Shown here: in pieces, positions 17,991 through 26,861 of the stretch
Layout: the number at the start of each line of letters is the position of its first letter
Numbering within the stretch: position 1 is the first letter of the stretch
Origin: Desulfobulbaceae bacterium BRH_c16a
GTDB taxonomy: Bacteria > Desulfobacterota > Desulfobulbia > Desulfobulbales > Desulfocapsaceae
Assembly (NCBI GenBank): GCA_000961725.1
Contig: LADS01000045.1
Location: forward strand, 17,846-81,845
Length of the DNA stretch: 64,000 nucleotides
Direction: 5' to 3'
Position numbers and translations under genes: made by a program
Notes under the pieces: model-generated
Database searches by the model: none
What the model saw: the letters and a program-made list of their open reading frames with translations, nothing else
Told to the model about the DNA's origin: nothing

Positions 17991-20504
17991 TTAGAGAATG
18001 TACGGCATCAGATAGGTTACCAGAAACACGAGCATGCCTGTTGCAACGGCAAAGAACCAGAACATTTCGCTGTTCTGAAGCCAGAGTTGCAGCCGCGGCG
18101 TCTCGAGCGGCTCGGATAATCGCTTCAGCCTGATCAGGGTTCCGGCCAGCATCGCCGTTCCAACCAGAACCGTCAGGAGGGCAAAACCATTCAGCGTGAA
18201 AAATATCGAAGCGTAGGCGTTGGCGGTTGGGCCAAAGGGTGTATTGATCAGAACCCATAGCTCGCCGCCGGCAAAGCCGATGCCGGAAAGGACTGCTCCA
18301 CTCATGCCCAAAAGAAGCGGTCTTCTGAGCCCTCTTCGCCAAAACCGGGAATTTGCCGCTTGCACTATGCCTCCGACCGCGAGAATGGCAAACGGAAACA
18401 GCGACTCGAGAATCCGTGGCTTGGCGAGTCCGGCCTGCGGCCACTCACTCGAATAGAGGCGCAGATAAAAGTACGCGTAAATCAATGCTCCCAGCACGGT
18501 GAAAAGGATGGCGATCATTCCGATCGTGCCCCACCATCCCGCCGCCTTCGTTCCGGACGAAAGCAAAGGAAGATTCAAGCGGGCTGCGAGTTCCTCGGCT
18601 TCCTCGGGGGGAATCTCCGGCTCAAGACACATCCACCGACCAATCATTGCTATCGCAACACCCGCCATAAGGCCGGCGAGAATAAAACTTTTGGCCAGAA
18701 AAGAGACTGCCGCCGACAAAATGACAACAGAGACCATAAAGGGCATTATCGTCGAACCGGGAAGATACTGCAGAGCCTGGGGCCGTGCGTTGGTGACATC
18801 CGTGACCAGGGTTGCCCGCCAGCCGCTCGGCCGGAATTCGAGAATCTCGGCCACAGCATTCAACTCGCTGTTGCGGCCCTCCTGCGAAACGGGATTCCAT
18901 ACGGGATAACGATCCTGCACCACGGGGGGTCGCCGATAACCGTAAGTTGGCGGCGGCGAAGCGATCGACCATTCCAGAGTACCCCCGCCCCAGGGGTCGC
19001 CGCCTGCGGGTCGGCCCCGCCAGGCGCTCCAGAAAAGACTCAAGAGGGCGATGGTAAACCCCAGTGCCAGCACATAGGCGCCGATGGTCGAGATAAGATT
19101 GAGGGTGCCGACGCCCAGATCTTCCGGGAAGGTGTAAACCCGGCGTCGCATGCCCAGGAGTCCGATGATATACATCGGCATGAATGTCAGATTAAAACCG
19201 ATGAATATCGCGCCGAATCCGATCCCGCCCCATATTTTGTTGAACATACGCCCGGAAACCTTCGGAAGCCAGTGATACATTCCGCCGAAAAAGGGCAAGA
19301 CGGCCCCGCCGATCAGGACATGATGAAAGTGCGCCACGACAAAATTGGTATCGTGCACCTGCCAGTCGAAAGGCATGGTCGCCACCATCACTCCGGTCAG
19401 TCCGCCGTTGACAAAGATAAAGAAGAATCCGAGGATATACAGCATCGGCACGCTGTACCTGGGACGACTTCCCCAGAGGGTGGCGATCCAGGCGAAGATC
19501 TGCGCACCCGAAGCCAGAGCGATCATAAAGCTTGCGGCCATAAAAAACATCATCGGCAGATCCGGCAGTCCGGCTGTGAACATATGATGGGTCCAAAGTC
19601 CGAAACTGACGAAACCGACTATAACAACCGCCGCCACCACCAGCTCGTATGCGACCATCCGACGGCGGGCAAAAACCGGGATGATCGTAGAGATGATACC
19701 GGTTGCGGGCAGGAAAATGATGTAGACTTCCGGATGGCCGAAAAACCAAAACAGGTGCTGCCAGAGCAGTGAACTTCCACCCAGGGCGGTATCGAAGAAC
19801 CGCGTGCCTAACGAACGATCCATCTCCAGCAGGAGGCTGGCCAGAAGCAGCGGCGTGAAAGCAAAAATAATCATAATGCCGACAACCAGATAGCTCCAGA
19901 TAAACAGCGGTATATGCTGGATAGCCATGCCGGGGGCGCGAAACTTGAGAATAGTGACGACGATTTCCAACGCGGCGCCGATCCCGGCTATCTCGATCAT
20001 GCTGAGCCCGAGCAGCCAGAAATCAAGCCCCGGCCCCGAGAACTTCGGACCCGATAACGGCGTATACGCAGTCCACCCCGCATCCGGCACCTGCCCGAAC
20101 AGGAAGCTGGCATACATCGTCAGTCCGCCGAAAAGATAGAGCCAGTAGCCGAAACTGGTGAGCCGGGGAAAGCCGATATCCTGGGAGCCGATCAGGAGCG
20201 GCACGAAATACAACCCCACCCCTTCGATAAACGGCACGGCGAACAGGTACAGCATTGTCGAGCCGTGCATGGTGAATATCTGATTATAGGCATCCGGGCC
20301 GAGAAAAGTATTGTCCGGCACGGCAAGCTGGGTCCGCATGAAAAGCGCCAGAATAATGCCGACAAAAAAGAACCCGAGCGCCGTGAGCATGTAACGCACG
20401 CCGAGGGGGCGATTATTGACGGCTGCAATCCACCCGGCCGGACCTGAGGGCGATTGCCATGTTTCGGTGAAGCGCTGTTCAAGTTGGCCGTCAACAGGGT
20501 TCAT
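17991..20504 (-). CDS. Haem-copper oxidase subunit I fused to subunit III
   Basis: The 837-residue protein has a CoxI part (about residues 1-600) with HGSTMLYLF (haem a ligand His), the D-channel region SQDIGFPRL, WFFGHPEVYIIFL (CuB His, the Glu of the D pathway, cross-link Tyr), WTHHMF (CuB) and VVAHFHHVLIGG (haem ligands). A CoxIII-like helical part follows (about 620-837). The helix VIII motif that usually reads TGxK is SGAQIFAW, so the K-channel Lys is Gln. These traits recall the alternative CoxMNOP-type oxidases (from memory). The ATG overlaps the CoxII stop by 4 bp, implying translational coupling. Confidence 0.92.
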   Translation of the reverse strand: MNPVDGQLEQRFTETWQSPSGPAGWIAAVNNRPLGVRYMLTALGFFFVGIILALFMRTQLAVPDNTFLGPDAYNQIFTMHGSTMLYLFAVPFIEGVGLYFVPLLIGSQDIGFPRLTSFGYWLYLFGGLTMYASFLFGQVPDAGWTAYTPLSGPKFSGPGLDFWLLGLSMIEIAGIGAALEIVVTILKFRAPGMAIQHIPLFIWSYLVVGIMIIFAFTPLLLASLLLEMDRSLGTRFFDTALGGSSLLWQHLFWFFGHPEVYIIFLPATGIISTIIPVFARRRMVAYELVVAAVVIVGFVSFGLWTHHMFTAGLPDLPMMFFMAASFMIALASGAQIFAWIATLWGSRPRYSVPMLYILGFFFIFVNGGLTGVMVATMPFDWQVHDTNFVVAHFHHVLIGGAVLPFFGGMYHWLPKVSGRMFNKIWGGIGFGAIFIGFNLTFMPMYIIGLLGMRRRVYTFPEDLGVGTLNLISTIGAYVLALGFTIALLSLFWSAWRGRPAGGDPWGGGTLEWSIASPPPTYGYRRPPVVQDRYPVWNPVSQEGRNSELNAVAEILEFRPSGWRATLVTDVTNARPQALQYLPGSTIMPFMVSVVILSAAVSFLAKSFILAGLMAGVAIAMIGRWMCLEPEIPPEEAEELAARLNLPLLSSGTKAAGWWGTIGMIAILFTVLGALIYAYFYLRLYSSEWPQAGLAKPRILESLFPFAILAVGGIVQAANSRFWRRGLRRPLLLGMSGAVLSGIGFAGGELWVLINTPFGPTANAYASIFFTLNGFALLTVLVGTAMLAGTLIRLKRLSEPLETPRLQLWLQNSEMFWFFAVATGMLVFLVTYLMPYIL

Positions 20505-21490
20505 TGCAGACTCCGAAGGTATTCCACTACAGCATGCAGATCATTTGGCGACAGATACGAAGGCGGCATCATATTGCGGGGTTTGATCGACTGCGGATTT
20601 GCGATCCAGCCGGAGAGGTTGCCTTTGGTATTGTCGACGGTTCCGGCGCCCAGGGTTATTCGCGAACCAAGATGAGTCAGATCGGGTCCGGTATCGCTTT
20701 CTGAGATTCCCGTTATTGCGTGGCATGCCGCACAACCCTGTTGCAGGAAAACATCCCGGCCCTGCCGCAGCTGAGGATCGGTCGGGACAGGAGGCGGTCT
20801 GCTTTGGAGGGCAAGCCACTTGTCGAAATCCTCCGGTTCATGGGCGATCAGCCGGAAGGTCATGAGAGCATGGGGGCCGGCGCAGTATTCGGTGCAGGTG
20901 CCGCGGTAGACGCCGGGCTTATCGGCCGCCAGCCGCAGCTCTGTCGGATGGTCCGGAAGCATGTCTCTTTTGCCGCCAAGTCTCGGCACCCAGAAGCTAT
21001 GAACTACACCATGGGATAACAGTTCAAACTGGACCACTTTCTTTACGGGAATATGGATTTCATTTGCATCAACAATGCCATGATCCGGATAACTGACTGC
21101 AAACCACCAGTGATGGCTTTGCACCTTGATATGAAAATCGGCGGGCACCTTGCCCATTTCCACAGTCGAATGAATACTGGAAATGAGCATGACGACGAGG
21201 ATAACCGTTGGTATGCCGATTCCCGAGATGAAAACAAAACGTGACCCCAGTACCGGATGTTCCCGGCGGCGAACCACCAGAGCCAGCACCACAAAAAGCA
21301 TGGTGACGACAAAGACGATTCCATAGACAATCAGCATTTCCCACCAGATACGGGCAATTTGCTCGGCCGCCGGACCTGCAGGATAGAGCATCGATTCTCT
21401 TTCGGCATGGGCATCGCCTGCACAAAAAAGAAAGTTGAAAATGATTACAGGAAACAGGACCAAATCTCGGATGTCTGCAGGAAGTGTCAT
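20501..21490 (-). CDS. Cytochrome c oxidase subunit II with fused cytochrome c (caa3 type)
   Basis: The 329-residue protein has an N-terminal signal/anchor, a second membrane helix (about residues 45-65), a CuA cupredoxin domain and a C-terminal cytochrome c. CuA ligands are visible as HSFWVPRLGG (first His) and CTEYCAGPHALM (two Cys, Glu carbonyl, His, Met). The haem motif is CAACH with ITGISESDTGPDL after it and a distal Met in PRNMMPPSYL. It is the first gene of the operon and accepts electrons from periplasmic cytochromes. The ribosome site is weak. No heme A synthase, CtaB or Sco gene lies in the window. Confidence 0.92.
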   Translation of the reverse strand: MTLPADIRDLVLFPVIIFNFLFCAGDAHAERESMLYPAGPAAEQIARIWWEMLIVYGIVFVVTMLFVVLALVVRRREHPVLGSRFVFISGIGIPTVILVVMLISSIHSTVEMGKVPADFHIKVQSHHWWFAVSYPDHGIVDANEIHIPVKKVVQFELLSHGVVHSFWVPRLGGKRDMLPDHPTELRLAADKPGVYRGTCTEYCAGPHALMTFRLIAHEPEDFDKWLALQSRPPPVPTDPQLRQGRDVFLQQGCAACHAITGISESDTGPDLTHLGSRITLGAGTVDNTKGNLSGWIANPQSIKPRNMMPPSYLSPNDLHAVVEYLRSLQ

Positions 21491-21932
21491 AACTTGAGAA
21501 ATTTTATTTATGCCTATATCTCGGCTCTCCGCAGTTCATGTTGGTTTTCGAGGGGTTTTTCCGCAATGCTTCATGGTCAACAGCCTATCTTATCAATTAC
21601 TCGCAGTCAACTCTTTTATTGTGTCAGGCCTTTCCGCTTGTTCAAGGCTGATTTTTCCGTTAAAACATCAAGAAATCATCCTCGGCCGTCTTCTCATGGT
21701 CCAGGAATCGTTTTAGGATCGTGACATAAAGGGTCAGGTATATCTTTTGACGGCCGGATCTTCTTCCGTGGAGCTGGTTTCTTCCAGGGCGGTCCCGGGT
21801 GGTCTTTCGCATGAAATGCCGCTTGATTCGGCGCTGGAGGCTTATAATGAATTCGACCAGCGAGAGGAGGGATGGATAAAAGTTGAGCTCCGGCCGTAAC
21901 TGCCTTGCAGTGGCAATATAAGCAGTACCTCT

Positions 21933-21998
21933 CGATACACGCGCTGAAGAAGCATTCCTTCTCTTATCCTGCACCGCACAGGAAAGACGCGTGTATCG
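21933..21998. repeat. Inverted repeat able to form a three-way junction
   Basis: CGATACACGCG (21933-21943) pairs perfectly with CGCGTGTATCG (21988-21998). The 44-bp interior holds two further perfect hairpins, AGAAG-cattc-CTTCT and TCCTG-caccgca-CAGGA, joined by 4-5 base linkers. It lies 19 bp after the DUF1622 stop and could act as a transcript end, a structured RNA or a REP-like element. The rest of 21491-22016 has an open minus frame (21660-21974, ending LKRFLDHEKTAEDDFLMF) that looks partly protein-like but matches nothing I know. Confidence 0.6.
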
Positions 21999-22016
21999 CA
22001 GGTGTGAAAGGATTGC

Positions 22017-22370
22017 CTACTGCTTCCTGTCCTGCCATGGCCATCTTCCGGTCAACTCCACTTCCAGCGTAAAGCTCAAAAAAGTCCGTAAGATCAAAAG
22101 TACGGACAGGAGTCCCAAAGTATCTATGGTCAAATCAACAGCTACTGTATGAATAATATCGGCCGCGACGAGAAATTCCAAGCCAAGCAGAATCCCCTGG
22201 CCAAGGCGCTGGCGGACTTCCTGAAAAACACGTTCCGACGCCTCTTTCAGAAACAAGCGGTTGGCAGCGTAATACACTGAATAGAGAGCGACCGACATTA
22301 TAACTCCGATTCCGAACATCTCAATAATCGCTGCACACCATTCAGCAATGGGTTTTATAACATCGGACAT
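22017..22370 (-). CDS. DUF1622 family membrane protein
   Basis: This 117-residue protein has three membrane helices and matches DUF1622: an N-terminal amphipathic stretch, IEMFGIGVIMSVALYSVYYA, then the family-typical RQRLGQGILLGLEFLVAADI followed by a TIDTLGLLSVLLILRTFLSF helix and a short ELTGRWPW tail. The function is unknown. The ATG has GAGGGAGA 5 bases upstream. It directly abuts, and shares sequence with the end of, the broken exoD reading frame upstream, which suggests a deletion joined the two. Confidence 0.85.
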   Translation of the reverse strand: MSDVIKPIAEWCAAIIEMFGIGVIMSVALYSVYYAANRLFLKEASERVFQEVRQRLGQGILLGLEFLVAADIIHTVAVDLTIDTLGLLSVLLILRTFLSFTLEVELTGRWPWQDRKQ

Positions 22371-22380
22371 GTAATCTCCC

Positions 22381-22609
22381 TCGGTTCAGCTGCACGGCAA
22401 TCAACAGCACAAACAGCCCATGATCGTCGGCATGCCGGGAATTCCGTTCAGGGGTGAAGCGAGTATAGCGCCTACCAGAAGCAGCAAAGGACCAAACGAC
22501 CTTCTTCCGACCGCCTTTATAATCACCTCAAGGAGACGCGACTTAAACTTTTGGCGGCTGTGTCGATCTTGTCAAGCATCTGTTCAAGATTGGTGAGATC
22601 CGGAGGCAT
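22381..22609 (-). pseudogene. exoD-like (exopolysaccharide synthesis) relic with two frameshifts
   Basis: Reading the minus strand from the ATG at 22609 gives MPPDLTNLEQMLDKIDTAAK, then SLSRVSL. After a frame change near 22527 it gives VIIKAVGRRSFGPLLLLVGA and SPLNGIPGMPTIM. After a second change near 22419 it gives GLFVLLIAVQLNRGR. Assembled, this is the N-terminal third of an ExoD-family membrane protein. The rest is absent, and DUF1622 begins instead. The upstream frame is open to TTG codons at 22663 and 22669. The remaining stretch 22610-22860 is AT-rich and holds no gene I can support. Confidence 0.7.
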
Positions 22610-22860
22610 GTTGTCATATATAGAAGGATTTTGAATGGCAGATCCAATGGTTGCAACATTCAATCTCAAATACTTCCTGAAATTTTATGGTATTATTAAG
22701 ATGTTACACATCAAACGAGATGTCAACCTGCTCATTTCTGTACAAAGCAATGGACGGTCCCGATTGACTGAAGGTCGCCAACCTCCTCGATGGGGAGGAA
22801 ATGGCTGGGGTTGTATGCTACCTCCCCACTCGCTCCATGAGCAGGGAGGGTGTGGCCTTC

Positions 22861-23823
22861 TCAGTAGAGCGTGTCGGCCGAATCGAGAATCGCCTTGTCG
22901 ATGCTCAATCCCATCCGTTCCCCGGCCGCTGGATTGATATGAAACGACAGATTCTCTTGAAACTCGACCGGCAGAGCCTCAGGTTTGGTGCCGGCCAGAA
23001 TTTTTCTGGCCATGGCCCCGGTCTGTCTGCCATGTTGATAGTAGTCAAAACCCATGGCGGCGATGGCGCCTCTTTTTACTGAATCGGTATCGGCAGTAAA
23101 CAGCGGCAACCGGGTCCGCTCACAAATCTTGATAACTGCCTCCAAAGCAGAAACCACCGTATTATCAGTCGGCACATAGAGGGCATCGACCTTGCCGACG
23201 AGACTCTGGGCCGCCTGGTAGACATCGGCTGAGTTGGTTACCGGCCCGTCAAGAATGGCGATCCCCATCTTTTCCGCTGCTTCCTTCAGGCGCTTGACGT
23301 TGGATACCGAATTGACTTCGCCGCTGTTGTACATCACTCCCAGGTTCTTTATCTCCGGGAGGAAACGGCGGATCATCTCAAGATGTTTGTCCATCGGCAT
23401 CTGATTGGAAACTCCGGTAATGTTCGGGCCTGGATGCATATAGTCCTTGACCAGACCGGCGGCAAGGGGATCGGTAATAGCGGTAAAGAGCATCGGCGTG
23501 TTGGCCAGCTGTGGCGCTTTGTCATACGCCTTGGCGCAGGCCTGGGCGCAGGGCGTAGCAATCGCCACGATCAGATCAGGTGCGTCTGAGGCGATCTGCG
23601 TGGCAATCTGACCGGCGGTTCCCATATTGCCATGGGCGATATAATCTTTGTAGTCGGCAGCAATGCCATTTTCCTGCAGGTCGTCTTTGAATCCTTTCAT
23701 CACCGCATTCAGGGCGGGATGCTCGACGAACTGGCTGATGGAAATCCGGACTGGTTCCGCACTTGCCGTCATAGCCGTCGTCAGAACCGCAACTGCAAGG
23801 AACAGATTGATAATTTTCTTCAT
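22861..23823 (-). CDS. Periplasmic ABC-type substrate-binding protein (ABC_sub_bind/TrpX-like)
   Basis: This 320-residue protein has a clear signal peptide (MKKIINLFLAVAVLTTAMTA, cut near SAEPVRI). The mature sequence matches the ABC_sub_bind (DUF534) family: ISQFVEHPALNAVMKGFKDD, DLIVAIATPCAQA, NITGVSNQMPMDKHLEMI, LGVMYNSGEVNSVSN and DALYVPTDNTVVSALEAVIK. Family members bind amino acids such as tryptophan or other small molecules. No permease or ATPase gene lies beside it, so it is an orphan receptor here. The sensor domain of the kinase at 1324-3963 has the same fold. GAGGAAG precedes the ATG. Confidence 0.9.
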   Translation of the reverse strand: MKKIINLFLAVAVLTTAMTASAEPVRISISQFVEHPALNAVMKGFKDDLQENGIAADYKDYIAHGNMGTAGQIATQIASDAPDLIVAIATPCAQACAKAYDKAPQLANTPMLFTAITDPLAAGLVKDYMHPGPNITGVSNQMPMDKHLEMIRRFLPEIKNLGVMYNSGEVNSVSNVKRLKEAAEKMGIAILDGPVTNSADVYQAAQSLVGKVDALYVPTDNTVVSALEAVIKICERTRLPLFTADTDSVKRGAIAAMGFDYYQHGRQTGAMARKILAGTKPEALPVEFQENLSFHINPAAGERMGLSIDKAILDSADTLY

Positions 23824-23972
23824 TTTCTTCCTCTTGTCGATGAGTTTAGGTGTTCGCTTCGATACCGTACATTCCTATTGACCTTTGTAGAGGATTATGG
23901 GAATTGCTTCAAGTAAATAGAGTTTGTCGATAAACGGATTCGACGAGCCCTCATGGCCCGACAGGCGGTGGC

Positions 23973-25550
23973 CTACTTTTTATAATTATCCGCAGCCTGT
24001 TCCGACAACAGTTTTTTTTCGATCTTTTTCGAAGCGGGAGTGACTGAAAGCCCACCAAGTGCAGTGCAGCGAAGCTCGTGGGGAAGTGCTCGTCCGACCT
24101 TATCCATAGCCTCTACGACCTCGTCAAAGGGAACAACGTGGTCATATCCTGCCAGGGCCAGGTTGGCGCAGGATGCACCATTGCTTGCAGCTAATATGTT
24201 TTTCCCAAGGCAAGGCACTTCAACCCTGCTTGCGACCGGATCACAAACCATTCCGAAGATGTTCTGGAGGGCCATGGAGGCGGCGCTCAATGAGGATCTA
24301 TAATCACCGCCCATCATTGAGACCATTGCTGCTGCAATCATCCCCGATGCTACCCCGCACTCAGCCTGGCAGCCGCAGATTTCTGCCGAAAAGGTGCTTT
24401 TTGTTGCAATCAGGGCGCCGATGACTCCTGCTGCCAGCAGCCCTCTGGCTTTTGCCTCTCTGTCAAGGTTCATCATGTCGGCAACCGCCATCACAGTACC
24501 CGGAAGTCCCCCGCAGGAACCGGCCGTGGGGGCAGCCACAATAACACCCATTGCACTTTTGTTTTCCATGAGAGCGGTTACATAAGGGATGGCCTGGTCC
24601 AGCACGCCAAGGTTCAACATTTTGCCACCCCGAACCTTGGCAGCATATTTGCCGGACTGAAATCCCAATATCCTGTCTTTGAAATGCGTCCCCTGCAGGC
24701 CTTGCAGGATGGATTTTTCTATGACATCAACAAGATGCAATGTTTTTCTCAACACCTCATCCTGTGCAATACCACCCCTTGATGCTTCATAATGAAGGGC
24801 TAGATCGGCAAGGTCGGAAATCCCTTTTTTAGTTCCGTAATTTTCCATTTCCAGACCCGTGGTAAAGGGTACCATGGATTCGGATGTCGTTAAAATCGGG
24901 AGTACGGGAGAAATTGGTCTCGTACCTGTAACAGCACGATGATGTACAATATTTTCCAAAAGGTCAGCATCAAATACGGTTAGTCGCGTGGCGAAAACAA
25001 GGGATTCCTCACCGGAGTCTGAGCTGAAAACTTTGCAACCTGCATGGTGGAGGAGATCCAAAAGCGAAGATGGCGTACCCGTGGTCCAGATTATAAGCGC
25101 GTGACAATCCCCATAAAAGGATACTGGGAGGCCATCTATCTTTGTCACTTCGATCATGCCTCCCCCTGTGGAGATCGCTACAAGGGTGTGTTCCTCCTGA
25201 TCGTTTTTGAGCGTCAGGTTATAGGTGTTGGGATGAGGGTCTGCGAAATCGCCGGCGATACAATTCACCTCGAGATTGGCTTTCTGCATTTCGAGCTTGT
25301 ACCTGACCAGTCTCTCGTCATCGGGATCAAAGCCTAAGAGGCCACCGGCAAGTCCCATGTCTGAACCTTGGGAAATCCAGGTTGTCGGCAGGGAACCATT
25401 GATGTCGAAACGAACAGTGACCTTTTTCAGTTCGCTTCCCATGAGCTCCCTGCCGATTTTTCCTATTCTCACAGCTGCGGCGCTATGTGAACTGGAAGGT
25501 CCACGCATTACAGGCCCAATTACGTCATTAAGAATGCTGGGGATATTCAT
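23973..25550 (-). CDS. L-serine ammonia-lyase (iron-sulfur), fused beta-alpha
   Basis: The protein is 525 residues from the ATG at 25550, which has AAAGGAG seven bases upstream; the open frame to 25784 overlaps the divergent promoter region and is unlikely to be translated. The N-terminal beta domain starts NDVIGPVMRGPSSSHSAAAV. The alpha domain carries VAAPTAGSCGGLPGTVMAV and the [4Fe-4S] cysteines in EICGCQAECGVASG and GMVCDPVASRVEVPCLGKN. It converts L-serine to pyruvate and ammonia. The divergent ornithine-cyclodeaminase-family gene and a shared palindromic site suggest co-regulation of amino-acid catabolism. Confidence 0.9.
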   Translation of the reverse strand: MNIPSILNDVIGPVMRGPSSSHSAAAVRIGKIGRELMGSELKKVTVRFDINGSLPTTWISQGSDMGLAGGLLGFDPDDERLVRYKLEMQKANLEVNCIAGDFADPHPNTYNLTLKNDQEEHTLVAISTGGGMIEVTKIDGLPVSFYGDCHALIIWTTGTPSSLLDLLHHAGCKVFSSDSGEESLVFATRLTVFDADLLENIVHHRAVTGTRPISPVLPILTTSESMVPFTTGLEMENYGTKKGISDLADLALHYEASRGGIAQDEVLRKTLHLVDVIEKSILQGLQGTHFKDRILGFQSGKYAAKVRGGKMLNLGVLDQAIPYVTALMENKSAMGVIVAAPTAGSCGGLPGTVMAVADMMNLDREAKARGLLAAGVIGALIATKSTFSAEICGCQAECGVASGMIAAAMVSMMGGDYRSSLSAASMALQNIFGMVCDPVASRVEVPCLGKNILAASNGASCANLALAGYDHVVPFDEVVEAMDKVGRALPHELRCTALGGLSVTPASKKIEKKLLSEQAADNYKK

Positions 25551-25650
25551 GTGATTACTCCTTTCTTTTTGAGTAAGAAAACATTTGAAACGTGTGTATC
25601 TTCTGCATGGTAGCATTAAACCAAAGTGATTGCCGTGGCAAGACAAATCA

Positions 25651-25671
25651 TGTATACATATATTGTGTACA
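25651..25671. promoter_or_regulatory. Imperfect palindromic operator in the divergent promoter
   Basis: TGTATACA-TATAT-TGTGTACA lies 43 bp before the plus-strand ATG and 101 bp before the minus-strand ATG. It resembles GntR-family sites but differs from the TGTATATACA sites of the hut locus. The AT-rich centre may double as a -10 region. Confidence 0.45.
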
Positions 25672-25713
25672 GTTTGGCGCCCTAAATAGGTAATTTTGCG
25701 ACAGAGGAGTCTG

Positions 25714-26703
25714 ATGAAAACTAATAAAATATTGTATTTCTCCGGTGACGATTTAAGAGCAATCCTAACCATGGAAAAGTGCATAGAAGCAATGGCAACG
25801 GCATTCAGAGCCTTGAGTTCAGGTCAGGCCTCCATGCCTTTACGAACAGGTCTGGAAATGGTTGCAGACAATGCCACCGCGTTATTTATGCCGGTCTATT
25901 TACCGGGTATCGGCAAAGTTGGAGTAAAGACAGTTACCATGGCCAGGAACAACCCGGCCAAAGGCCTGCCCCTGATACATGCGATGATGATGATATTCGA
26001 CTCAAGCACCGGTGTGCCACTGGCAGTACTGGACGGTGAAGTCATCACCGCCATGAGGACCGGAGCGGTTTCAGGCTTAGCGACTTCCCTGCTGGCAAAA
26101 AAAGATGCTCGCACTGCAGCAATCATTGGAACCGGAACTCAAGGGGAAACACAACTCGAGGCAGTATGCAATGTAAGGGATATTCAAAAAGCATATGTCT
26201 TTGATATACAGGCCGCCAGAGCAGACGCCTTCGCCGCGAAAATGACAAGAAGGCTGAATATCGAGGTGGTTGTTGCAGGCTCTGCAGCCACTCTTCAGAA
26301 CGCTGATGTGATATGTACCGCAACGTCCTCTAATAAACCTGTATTTGATGATGTGTATATTAAAAAGGGCGCACACATTAACGGTGTTGGTTCTTACAAG
26401 CCGGATATGGCTGAAATTTCACCTGAAACCATTGCCAGAGCAAAGGTCGTTGTAGATCAGATTGAGGCATGTCTGGCCGAAGCCGGAGACTTAATACAGC
26501 CGATTCAGCGAGGAATTATCACTAAAAATCATATTCATGGTGAACTTGGTGAACTTGTAACAGGTAAAATCTCGGCGAGAGAAACCGACGATGAAATAAC
26601 GGTATTCAAATCTGTCGGACTTGCTGTTCAAGACCTGATAACCGCCGACCTCGTTTTAAAAATTGCTCAAGAAAAAGACCTGGGGACAAGTCTTACCTTA
26701 TAG
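25714..26703 (+). CDS. Ornithine cyclodeaminase/mu-crystallin family dehydrogenase
   Basis: The protein is 329 residues from the ATG at 25714 (AGGAG, 4-base spacing). The family signature includes MPLRTGLEMVADNATALFMP, KVGVKTVTMARNNPAKGLP, the catalytic region LAVLDGEVITAMRTGAVSGL and the Rossmann motif IIGTGTQGETQLEA; the C-terminal half has INGVGSYKPDMAEIS. Members include ornithine cyclodeaminase, archaeal-type alanine dehydrogenase and pyrroline/piperideine-2-carboxylate reductases, which sequence reading alone cannot separate. Its divergent partner makes pyruvate from serine, so an amino-acid or imino-acid reductase role is plausible. Confidence 0.85.
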   Translation: MKTNKILYFSGDDLRAILTMEKCIEAMATAFRALSSGQASMPLRTGLEMVADNATALFMPVYLPGIGKVGVKTVTMARNNPAKGLPLIHAMMMIFDSSTGVPLAVLDGEVITAMRTGAVSGLATSLLAKKDARTAAIIGTGTQGETQLEAVCNVRDIQKAYVFDIQAARADAFAAKMTRRLNIEVVVAGSAATLQNADVICTATSSNKPVFDDVYIKKGAHINGVGSYKPDMAEISPETIARAKVVVDQIEACLAEAGDLIQPIQRGIITKNHIHGELGELVTGKISARETDDEITVFKSVGLAVQDLITADLVLKIAQEKDLGTSLTL

Positions 26704-26861
26704 TAACATGTTGTAAGCCTTGGCTTCTAAAACTGCCGCCGGTTGGATAATCCTATCAGTTGTCTTTTTAATTACTGAATGGTATTGGTGTCTATGATCT
26801 GCGAGCAGCCTTGGCATCATTTTCATAATTCACCAATTCAGCATCACTCCGAGGAGTCCTC

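Noticed and set aside
18360..19772. 470-codon open frame on the plus strand
   Set aside because: It is antisense to the well-supported CoxI-III gene, has charged low-complexity composition and no family resemblance; GC-rich third positions on the other strand explain its openness.
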